Shown one piece after another: positions 35,601 to 47,600 of a stretch of 64,000 nt of DNA; position 1 is the stretch's first letter; every line of letters starts with the position of its first letter. Location of the stretch: contig JABAKD010000020.1 of NCBI GenBank assembly GCA_012845835.1, positions 3,234,936 through 3,298,935 of the forward strand, written 5' to 3'. The stretch is from Undaria pinnatifida (lineage: Eukaryota > Sar > Phaeophyceae > Laminariales > Alariaceae). Position numbers and translations under genes: made by a program. The notes below the pieces were generated by a model. It saw only the letters and a list, made by a program, of their open reading frames with translations. It was not told where the DNA came from and searched no databases.

Positions 35601-38600
35601 AGGTAACCGAGCAAGTCACGCCGGCCAGCCTAGACTGTGGTTGTTTATAGCTTACATACCGGGAAGTTTGTTTCGTATGATCATGACATACACCTGGTAC
35701 ATGGGAATGTCTTGCTCTTCGCAGGCTCATCGTGCCGCAGGCGAGGAACGCCGACGGCGCCTGGCAATATCGCTGGCCACCCTGTCCAGCAAGCCCGAGA
35801 AACGCGCAGATGTAGTGGCTAACGGAGGGGTGGCGGCGCTCACGAAGCTTTCGAGGAGTGAAGAATCTAGGACGCGGAGTTCGTGCGCACAGGTATCGCT
35901 TCACCCCTTTTTGATGCCCCGCCGTCGTTTTTTTGCGACAAAACGCTTGGAATGAGACCAAAGCTACGTACGGTGGAGGGGAATCACTTTTCGGGCCATT
36001 TTTTTTTGCCGTGGCTCGGAGTCACTTCGTGCGAGTGACTCCCTCCTGTTCCTTCGCGGAGTCTTACTGCGGTAGCCCCCCCAGCTTTTCTTCAACAAAA
36101 TCGCCGGTTTCAAAACCAGCTCCCGGTCGTATCTCCTGAAATACGGTGTGTCTCTCGACACCCCGACGTCATCGATCGATAGCCCTTTGCACACGAGAAA
36201 ATATATGGATACTTTGGTTTCGATTGTATCCTTCCTTGTGTTTCGAGCAGCCATGAAACGTTCGTTAAAGGAAATCGCTGTTTTGGGGGGGGGTGCTATC
36301 GTAGAATCAGTTCGCGGTATTAACCTTTCGTGCTGCCTTAACTTTGCGACGTGAATCGGCAATGGAGTGGAGTGGTTAAGCCACGCGCCAAGAAAGCCGA
36401 CTGAAGTGTTTTGTCGACGGGGTACGGAGTCTCTCGTACGAGCGGCTCAAACTCGGTGGTTAAAAAAGGGGGTATTCCCCCCGAACGTGGCCCTGTTGCA
36501 GTGGCTAGAGGGCTATAGACACAGACGGGTTTGTTGCTCCTGCGTTAAACCTATTTGGGGCTTCAAGGGGGGGGGGGTCTTTTTTTAGTCGAACGAAAGC
36601 GATGGTTACGATATCGGCCAGACGCGAAGCAGCCCGAGCTGTTGAGGCAAGGTTGCATGGCACGGAGACATCCGACCCGCGTGTGTAAAGGGCAGCATGT
36701 CATCAATGAATAGAAATGTTTTTTATTAAAAAGAAAAAAAGAAAAAGCTATTTACAACTGCGAGATCGACTTTTTTTTTTGTTTTTTTCGTTGAACCTCG
36801 TCTCTGCCAGCAAGCTGACCTTGTGTGATACTCTGATCGCGCGTTGTCAAATTGCCGTACTTGTTGCGCGTTCCCGCTAGAACGCTGGTAAGGCCTCATC
36901 TGGCATACAGCACAGAGGTATTGGGTTTAGGTTAGATGGCTTGTTTCGAGGAAGGGTGTGCATGTCCTGCACCACAGCTTCAGTATAACAGCTGTCGAAC
37001 TTCGTATTTCCCCCGTCGTTTTTAAGCTGAGTTTGTTTTGGGGCCTTTTCTGAAGAGAGGGTCGAGGTAGTGCATATATCGCAAAATTTCAAAAAAAAAA
37101 ATAAAAGGATCATCTGCTGAGAGCGCCTAGCAGCGTGTGGGTAGGTACATTTCGACGCGAGCCGACGAGGGAACGAAATGCTGAAATCTTCTCGCGATAA
37201 AGACGAAGGCGTGTACCGTAGTGGGGACGGAGGGGGGGCGGGGGCGGCGCTGTGTGACCCCGTATCTGAGTTACTACTGGGAGGGAGGGCGAGAGTAGTG
37301 CAAGGATACTCAATGGGATGAAGAAAAAACATAATATATATATATAGATGGCAAAACTGAACACGCCCTACGGTGGAAGAGGCAAACATCACCGTTTTTT
37401 TTTTCTGAGGCACTTCCCTCACTCGAATAGTCCTGCGCAGCCTCACCCGATAAACCCGATCTTCATCTGCTGAAAGTGCAGCCCGGTGGAGAAATCCATA
37501 GTCTAATGGCCTAGCTCTACAAAAAATATACTTCGAAGTATATTTTTCTAAGAAGAATGACACGCCGACCTTTTTCGGCCACGAAAACGAAAACCTCGCC
37601 ATTCAGCAAACAGTACTATTGTTATATAGATATATACCCGCCGAGTGCGAACTCGTATAGATTTGTTGGGACTTTTTCTTTTTCTTGTGGACGAATTGAC
37701 TTGCGGAAAGCGCGAGAGCGTGAGTTAGCAACGCTCGATGAACAATCGACGAGCAGTGGGATTACTAAACCCTATATGCGCGATAAAAAGTTGAAGGCAA
37801 GAACCGGGGAGGAGAAGGGATGACACCTGTGACCACGGCTTGTCCAGAAGCTGGAAAGTGAAAGTGTGCAAAAAATATATATAGATATATAGATATAGAT
37901 ATCTCCGTCTTGGGGGACCGATCAATAGTGTGTTTCTGTGTTCAGACGTTCTTTTGCTGCAGTAAATGAGTTTGTTGGGGAGATTTGGTGCCGTAGAAAA
38001 CGCGAGTGATTTTTTTTTTGGTAGGAATCTTTTCGCATAAAACATTAAGTTATTTGAGTAGAATATTAACAGGGTGATTTTTTCGCTTTTTCTGTGATAA
38101 TACCATATTTATCTGTGCTGTACCTACGGTACACCGCGACACTCCATGTTCTGTAACTGTCAACTCGTGCCGTAACGAGGGCTAGGGTGAACAAAGTGCA
38201 GCCAGGGTTCAGGCACAGAAAGTGTGTCCGCTACCGATGCCGGTGCAAGCTGTTTTCCCCTGTGTGTTTCATTTAGGTTCCCGCCATGACGCTTCTGTGC
38301 ATTGCTACAGCCTTAGTGTTCCGTGTAGTCGCGTTGACCCGACCGCCGGTCGGTGGAGGCCGCGTTTCCCTCTCTAGCGGTTCGACCATTGCCGTGTTGT
38401 TTTGCCAGACATCGAGCTTATGTGCATAGTTCATACGTACAGCTTTGGTGTTGCGTGTAGTCGCAATGGCCCGAACTTCGGTCGGTGCGACCGCTTTTCC
38501 TCTCTAGTAACGATTCAAACGTTGTCAGTCATGTTGTCAGGTATATTATTGCTATGGAATATATATATATATGTATTTCGGCCTATTTTGAATACGTCGC

Positions 38601-41600
38601 GCTTTTCTTGAAGACGGCGCAGTCAAACATTAACGTTGACAGCAGATCCGCGTGGAAGCCAGCTAACGTGAGCACGCACAATTCGGCGCAAGTCGATGAG
38701 CGTTGGGAGTACCCCGTCCGTCCAATCATCGCACAGTCAAATACATAACACCGGGGACGACGGGGGCAGGTCAAGGGTGGGGAAGGTGGGCCTACCTTTG
38801 TGGTCAGCCATGAATTACACTGGAATGAGCGGGTGATCTCTGTTCAACAGTGGTGGCTTTTGCACTAGTTGTTGACCTAGACTCCCGCGTGCTTCCCCCA
38901 AACCACGAACTTCTCATTCGACAATCGAGCGTGTACTGTTTTTAATAATAAAAGTAAACAAACGCTGCGAAGCGCCTGCATGCGCTAGCCCAACAACACA
39001 ACCTAAGCGCACGGAACTCCGCTCTCCGTGCGTTACCTCTTGGTCCATGCGACGCACCCGGTGCAGGCCTTCAACAGCCTTGCCACGGAGAACGACTTGC
39101 GCCGGTGCATGATGGATCAGGGAGCCGCCTCAGCCATCATCGCCCTCGCCGCTTCCTCGCACAGCGCCAAACTCAGAAGCGAGTGTGTGGAAGCCCTGTG
39201 CAAGCTAGCCGTTTGGCCAGGAAGCGAGGCTCAAATTATCGCAGAGGTAGGATAAGATAGCTTTCGTATTATTTTAAAATCTGTGCTTGCCGTCATAGAG
39301 GCACTGTTGCACTTCGTTTCTGTTGCACGGGCGCCTCGGAGAGAAAAAAAACGTACAGCCTGATGACGAAAAGTATCCTCCAAGGTGGAAGCGAGATGGC
39401 TATTTTTGTGTCTGTCAGCACTCAGACTGTAATCCCCTGTGCGATTACAATGACGCTGCTGATGCGCGCTGTGCCTGAGACGCGGTTGCACAAATCCAAC
39501 ACCTGTGTGTTCGTTACACGAATTTTAAGGTCTACATGCGTTCCTGCTCGTGTAAAGTATCTAGGTACATGGTAATCACGCTGTGTTTAGGTGCTGTGTG
39601 AAGTCGTAGGACAAACGGCATCCTAAAGCGGAGTGGACATTCAAGTTTGGTCGTGGGGTTTGCTGCCAGTAATCGGCACGCTGGATGTGTCACCACCGCT
39701 ACGCGCACAACATGTCGTGGTTATCAAGACGAGCTGGCGTGGTCGTTAAAATTGGCACTTTGTGTTCCATCTCCGCGGCTCTAAGGTATCACTGCTTGCT
39801 GTGCTGCCATGCTAAGACACGAGGTACCCAAGCGCTGCCTATTCCATGCAACACCCTGAGAATATACTAACAACTTGCGTTCTTCCTGGCTCGAAAATGT
39901 TTTGTCGTCGCCATATCGAGAAACGTGAAATCGGTGACCACACAAGTGCACAAGATATTGCTTTCATTCGAACCTTTGAAAACGCAGTCGAACTCGCCAT
40001 CCCGAGAAGCGAGACAAAATTGGTGGGCACCGTTGCTACCCAGGACCCGATCCAACCCCCACCGATGATGCGTAGGCGGGCCCGGAAAAAAAAAAATCGA
40101 AGTTGCCGCTCCAATAATTCGATTTCATTCAATGTCCTTACCCTATCCCTCACTGCACCTTAGCCCTGATACATTGCCAGTCCCAATCCGAATAGCTACA
40201 CGGCGAACCTACATACCACGTCTCCGAGTTATGCGTCGGGAAGGCATGCATACCAGCGAATGCGACGGAGGGCCATTCCAAAGCGCGCGGCACGAGCGTG
40301 GAAAGCAAGAAGCAGGGTTTCTCACGGGGTCAATTCTCGCGGATCGTGTCGGTTTTGTGTTGGTCTGACCCGACCCGACCCGACCCGACCCGACCCGACC
40401 CGACCCGACCCGACCCGACCCGACCCGACCCGACCCGGGAGTTCGAAAAACTCCTGACCGGACCCCGTGAAATTTCCGAGCACCCCCTGATCCGACCGGA
40501 CTCTCGACCCGCGAGGCTTTGAATTCTTCCTGGCCAGTTGACCCTTTCCATCTCATGGAATGATCCTACAGTAGTCTAACTCCAAGTGTTTTTCCCCCTA
40601 TCGGGAGGGCAGTGCTCGGGAGGGCAGTGCTCGAAAGGTTCAAAGCCCTGGAAAAAAAACGACCCGGGCAAAATGCCGGTGCCGTGCGTACCAGACACAA
40701 ACCCTCTCCGCTACAAGAAGAGCAGCATGTCCGTGACAGAAAGCAACGACAAAAAGCAACGACATTCCACGATTGCCCCCCCTAAACACAGCGCTGCTAG
40801 ATACGAATTTGTCCATGTTGGTCCCACTTGCGCTCACAGACGCGCCCCCCCCCCCCCGCCCCCGCCCCCGCCCCCCCAACATATCTCCGGTTCCCGGAAA
40901 CCCGATGGGTGATCCTCATTAGGGAGGCGTTTCGTGTATTCTGGCCGTTCAGCGGGCGACTCCTTCTCTAGGAGAGGTGAGCACCTTTTTTTTAGACAAC
41001 TACAGTATACCACAAGTACCGCTGAACGCGCAGTAACTCCAACGGGTAGTGTATTTTAACAAGCAAAACATTGTTGGCACAAATTCTGTGATCAGATTTT
41101 TTCGGGAGCGAACACATCGCACGAGCGTACATGATGTGAAATAACGCTAGTAGTACCAGGACAACCGAAGCGAAATGGATGAGAGCGACATCAAATCAGG
41201 CTCTGTCGGGCTCTGTCGGAGCCGGCGGACCCGCCAGCCCCCTCCCTGTCTGGATACCCACCTGCGCGGTTTTGCGTGGCTGTATGTGCGTGTTGCTCGA
41301 CCAAGTAGCTCTTCTTTTTTCTTTCACACACCTTCCCGGTCTCTCGTGTGCGTGGTCAAATGCAGATCACAAGCGAAAACTGGGCGACTCCACCGATATG
41401 TATTATGTGCCAGCAAACACACCAGCCGTACGTAGGTGCTACGTGCCAAGGCTCAGCCATTTTTGGGGGAGAATTGTCTCCTGGACCAACCATCGCAGCA
41501 AGAAACGGACGAAAAATCTTGTTCATACCATACGGTAGTGGCCTTGCGTGGCAACCTTTTGCCGCTTGTTCAAAGCACAGCAAAATCAAGAGTCCCGAGT

Positions 41601-44600
41601 CGCGCCCTACGGAGTCGAGTACAAGCAGCTTGGCCACACGTCACCAACATGACCCTTCGAGAGGATCACAACACACACATGCCTTGCTTGGTCGTGGGCC
41701 GAATGGTCCTTTGGCAAAAAACTCAGGTGTGCCTCAAGACACTGATCAATTTGTCGTGCGTGTCGGGACCTTCGGACATCAAACCGGACGAGCTTAATGA
41801 CTCAGCCCTACAGGTGATAATCCCCGCTTTCGAGGAAACAAGGCGGGAGGGGACCGGGGGGGGGCGGGGGGGGGGGGGCTTGTTTGGAGGGGAGGGTGGT
41901 GCCCACCTCGTACCCACCTTCATCGCAGCGGAGGCATGCCTCAGTAGGGGGGCGGGGGGAGGGGAGGGACGTACTCATTTGTTACTTGCCTTAGTCATGT
42001 GGCCATTGACCACGCATCCCTTTCGAGACGGAGCACCGTTCCTACTCCTAATAGAGACACCTCCAACATTTGGGCGCTCATTACGCTTCTTCCACATATT
42101 ACATAGAAACTGTTCGCTTTTCCTATCCCCGTCCTGTTTCGCCGTTTGCGGCCACCATCTATCTCCTAGGATAGCGATCGTTTTCTCGCTTCTCTCTAGT
42201 CTACCAAACTCTTCTGTGTCACATACGTCTAATTTACTCATGTCCTCCTCCAACGCATCCGGCTTCTCCTTGTATATTTCACATTTTCCTACTATGTGAG
42301 TCCTACTCTCTGTTGTTGTGCCACACGGGCACATACTTGTAGCCACGTCCTCCTCCTCCCGACTACTGGTATATCTATTTCTTCTTTCTGGTAGGTCCAG
42401 GTCCCGAACACGAAATGGCAGTTTCAGCTTTTTCGCGTAGTCTATGGGCCGTGCAGGTGCGTTTTCATTCCAAGGTCTTCCCTCAACCCCCCGTATATCT
42501 CTAAGTGCTTCTCCTCTTTCACCTCATTTCTTTGCGCTAGCCTTTCCCTTTCTTCTATTCTTTTTTTTGCTTTTGTCTTGTACCCGCCAAACTTCTCTAG
42601 AGACAGCACCTCTTCTTGGTCTCCCTCTAAATCCTTCCATATTGTCTCGACTACGCTATCCCATCTTATTCCAGCTCGCCCTTCTGCTATTTTCTCCCAT
42701 ACATCCCTATCGACTATGGCTGGCAACCTCTTTTCTGACATATTCTTTACTTTATATTGCCATTTCAACTTTGTCACGTCTCTATTTTTTCAAGCGGGTA
42801 CATTCCTAGTTCTGCTCTTAATACTGTATTACTTGTCGTTCTTGAGCATTTTAGCATCCTTTTAGCTGCTGTCATCTGCAATATTTCCAGTTGTTTCACG
42901 AACTTCGCGTTCCCTTCCCATACTTCTCCGGCATACTTTAACTTTAGCACAATCACATTCATCAGAATAAATATTTTAATCCTCGTGTCAAGGAGCGGGT
43001 CTACTAGTATCGCATCCATCTTGCCTACTTGTGATTTACTCTTTTCTATTACTTTCGCTATGTGTGCATCCCAAGAGCAATCCTTTGAGATCTCCACGCC
43101 AATGTACGCATACCGGTCTACGATCGGTGGTTCATCTTCTCCCCACTTCCATTTGAAATTTACCGGATTCACCCAATCTTCGTTACATACAACTACTGCG
43201 CACTTTTTCACTTTCGCTGTCACTCTCCATTTCCCAGTGTACTCTAGTGCCTTCTCTATCTGTTTCTGCAGTCCTTCGGGTGTTCCTGATATCCCCACGA
43301 AATCATCAGTAGGGGGGGGAGGGGGGATAATTCGACTCAGAATTGTCTGACTGACGGTGGTCCGCAGTTAAAAAGCTATACACCCAATATCACTGCCAAT
43401 CCCGTTTTTCATTTTACCAGGCACATTATCGTTCGCTGCATATTCCTAGCGAGTACCTTTTCAGTGGTTTGTGGAGTGGGCGAGTACCTTTTTTCTCAAA
43501 AATGGGTGTCTTGGGGGAGAGGTGTGGAGCTCATCATCGAAAGAACCTGACAACAAATCAGGTACCCCATTTGCCGCGGAAGTACTCTGCAGCCGTTGCC
43601 GAAGCACATTCGTAGAGACTGATCAGTCACCGCCACACCCATCTGGGTATTCGTCGGCATCCAGTCTGGTCGTCTTCGGAGTAGGCTGCGGGGGCGAGCG
43701 AGCCGGCGGGTAACCGAAGGTTCGTGTGTGGTGGGTGTTCGGCAAAGAGTCTTGGTGCATGAAGGGGTGGGGAGGTCCTTCATTCGCAGGATATATCCTC
43801 CTAGCGGACTGTCGCTGGTGGAGGGAGAGCGTGTTCGGCATTGTTCGATTTCTCCAAGCTCAGCCTTCACCGCAAATGATAGCGGTCCCATGCGATTACA
43901 TTGTGCGCCAAGTATTCCCGCGAGGGTGGGGCGTGTGATAGGACTGGGCGGCGTGACGACCCTCTCATTTTCTGCAGAAGATGGTAAAAATTGGATTCAG
44001 CTAGCTAGTCCTCGGACATCGGCAGTCCGCGTTTTGGGAACGCGCCGGTGTGGCCTGGCACAATTCGCGGCAATCCGTGCATATTTTACTATTGTACGGC
44101 GGTGCAGCTAAGTTTTTACCTCTCGATTAAATTTTTGATCAGTTGGACCAGATGGAGAGGGGGACGAATGTTTTTACGGCGACCCTTTGCCATGGTCGTT
44201 GGTGTTTACCCATGTGAGATCACGTTGTGGTGGAATTGGTTGATCGGCAACCCTTACCCTTCACATTTCATTACAGCGGAGCAAACTCACTGAGTGAGAG
44301 TGGGCGGAAAAAGAAAAGAAAAGACAATCACAATGAATTAATCGATCGATCGGTGTGCTCGATCGATGGACTGGACTGATTTCCGCCGGCCACATACGTA
44401 TTCGCCGTGCATGCCGTTCCCCTCTCCCAGCTTGCCGCAACGGTGGAGGAAGACGAATCTCTTGAGCTTCTGGTGATGCAGCTGCTGTGCAATCTTTCGA
44501 GCTTCAAGAACAACCAGCAGAAGCTAGGTGAGTGACCACGCCGAGAACGGTCACGGTACCGTATGCTGAAAAAAAGCGGGAGGAAGTGCTGGTTTTATAT

Positions 44601-47600
44601 CACCACCCGCTAGAGCACTCAGTCGTAGGAAAAGCAGGAGGAAGTGCTGGTTTTATAGCACCATCCACTAGACCACTCAGTCGTAGGAAAAACAGGAGCA
44701 TATGCTGGTTTTATAGCACCATCCGCTAGTCCACTTAGTCGCTGTTACTCAGTGGTCTAGTGGATAGCGCTATATGTAACACACACAGCGGCAAGGAGGG
44801 GTCCCCGGAGATCCATGCTGTGATGTGATTGGTGCTACGAGCTCCAAAGCATATATGTTTTGTGAATCATATAGCACTAGATTACTCAGTGACTGTGAGT
44901 GCAGTGGATGAACTGTGAGTGCAGTGGATGAACTGTGAGTGCAGTGGATGAACTGTGAGTGCAATGGATGAGTGGTCTAGCGGGTAGTCTCAAGTACCCA
45001 ATAGGAACTTTCCTCGGGTTACCCCGGAAGTTGCCTTTCGCTGTGAGCCTGGTGGGAATGACAACATCGACGTGGTAGGAGCTCGAGTGTGCGCCGACTT
45101 TGCAGCAGTCTCTGATCGTTTGCGATGAGCATTGCGTGGTGGAAGCTCGGGGAAGAAACCGAGTCGGCTCACTCAGCACTGTTCTTCTGATAACACGGGT
45201 ATCGTGAAGTCCTTGTTGCTGCCGTGGTTATCGAGTACCACCGTTTTCAAAATTCTAGTGTGGCAAAAACATTTAATCATGCCGTTTTCGGTTCAATCTA
45301 CGGTCACCGGTAACGCTCTGTCTGAAGGTACCTGCCCCCCCAGGCGCGACCCCCCTAAGGCTCTTGATAGATATAGAAAGAGTAACGAAACTCCAAAACA
45401 TTGGGATGGCATTCAAGCGCTTAGACTGGCAACACTTTATGGGCGCTGCCAACCGTTCCGTCCTACTGCTGTACGACGTCCTTCTGCACCAACAATCGCG
45501 TGAATGTCCGGTGTTAATCTCTCCCACCACGATAACCCGCTAAATATCCCAGTTGAGGACGGCGCTATCCGGATCGTCGCCCGTGCTGCCCAGCGATCGG
45601 CTTCCGTGGACGTGGTCCGTCTCTGCGCCAGCACGCTCTGTAATTTCGCGGGGGAAGGGCGGGCTAGACCGAAAATGTCAGACAGCCGGACGTCACAGGT
45701 AATGAAAGCTGCACACGGCGCAAGGATGTTGTTTTGTGTACGGAACGCAGAGTGGAGACAGCGAGCGAGCGTTCCCGGTATAGCATAAAGGCAGTAGAGC
45801 TCTCCCTACCCCTCACCCTCTCTCTCTGCCTCTCTCTCTCTCTCTCGCTCCCCTCCTCTCTTTCGCTCTCTCTCTCACTATGGGGGGATGATCAGTCGAA
45901 TTGACTGCTCTTTTAACGCCACTCGCGCGCTTTTAGGGACGCCGTGCCCCTCGATCACGAGGCCAGAAAGCACCCCGCAAACGCGTTACATTATATCGCA
46001 CTACAATGGAAAACGAGACAGGGTAAGGTCAGGCGACACCTTCCTCACTGCTAGCGCCTACCCTACACCTGCCTCTCTACTTTTTGTCCCTGCGCACTCC
46101 CGAGTTTGGACCACCGTTTCGCACACATCACGCGCTGCATCCCACAGGCGCGCGCTTTTCACACCATCACCTCGAGCTTCGACCGACATGAAACTAATTA
46201 CCACCATCCCTGCCCCCGCCCCCCCGCCCCCCCGCGCCCACCGCTTCACGTGTGCTCTGCTCGCGCACTCGTTCCTTGTACTCTTCTTGGCAGGCTTTGC
46301 TCGACCTCACCAAGCATGAAGATCTAGGCGTGCGGCGGGAGGTGGCGCACACGGTGGCGCGGCTGGCGGCGGACGCTAGCTGCCGAGAAAAGATTCTGCA
46401 GTACGGCATAATTTCCACCCTGGTGACAATGAGCAAGGTTGACGACGTCGACACCGCCACCGGCCGGCGAGTGCAACCTCTGACGTCCTGCGAAAATCGC
46501 TCGTTTCGCTTCGATTCGGATCGAATCGCATCTCATTGCGTCGATTTGATTCACGTTTTGGGGTTTTTCGCCATGTTTCACGGCCGCTGGGTCGTGAATT
46601 TTTTGGCTCGATCCGCTGTTGAGTCTGCTGGTACCTCGCCGCACGTACCGTTTTGGGCAGCTGCTTACCCGCAGTGCTGTGGTCTATCGCTTGGCGGGAT
46701 AGAGACTTGCGCGATACATGGTGATTTTGAAAACCGCCCCGCTGCTTGCCATCACGAAACGGTGCTCTGAGTGCCTGTGCGGTTCTCCATCGGCGGGTAT
46801 TATATCGTATGCAGGATCTTGTAGTGGCATTTTCTGCCTGTTCGTGGTCCGCCCGTGTGTGCCGTGCTTTCTTTGGGCTCCTTTCGCGCGTTCTTTTGCC
46901 GTCGATGACTGAAACAAATGAAACCAAACAGGCCTACTACTACTATTGTGAGGGTCGGCGAACAAGTGCATTTGTGATGACTCTATTGATAGTCCAGGGC
47001 TCGCTCGCCCTTCCGAAAAATTTTACGTGATATAGAAAGACGTCAGGGTTTGGCTGACGTTTTAGTGCGGAAAATATCACACAGCAATTAAAAAACGCCC
47101 TGGAACACTCGATTTTTTCTACAGCTGGACCCGCGTGTCTAACTCGCATGACATACCTGTAGCTTGGATAAATGATTCGTTTTAGGTTCCATGTAATGAG
47201 TATGCGTCCCGGGCTCGCTTACGTGTATCATGTGCATCCTACAGGCGGCGATATCAGTAGGCGTCAAATATCAGCGCCTAACGCGGCTCTCCACCGCAGT
47301 ATCGATACCGACACACACAACAGGCAGTGTACAACTTTTCAGACTGCGAAATGGTGATAATTCACGACCACTACTCTGGCGCTCTGTGATGTGGTTCACG
47401 CAATCCGAACAGGTACATGGCACTGGCGTTCCGCGTGCTCTCCTCGGACCTCAAATTCGCAGGAATAATTGTGGCCGGTGGGGCGGTGGACGCGCTCATT
47501 TCCCTCACGCGGTCGGCCGATAAGCCTTGTCGCCTAAGGTACGGTATTTTCTAACAGTTATTTTAACAACGTTATCTGTGAGTTCGACGAATGCATAGGG

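Noticed and set aside
36877-37602. A 241-codon - strand frame
   Set aside because: It crosses the SINE-like copy at 37110-37330 and shows no domain.
40366-40437. CRISPR-like regular repeats
   Set aside because: This and the other arrays have no spacers; they are microsatellites or tandem duplications, and the window is eukaryotic.
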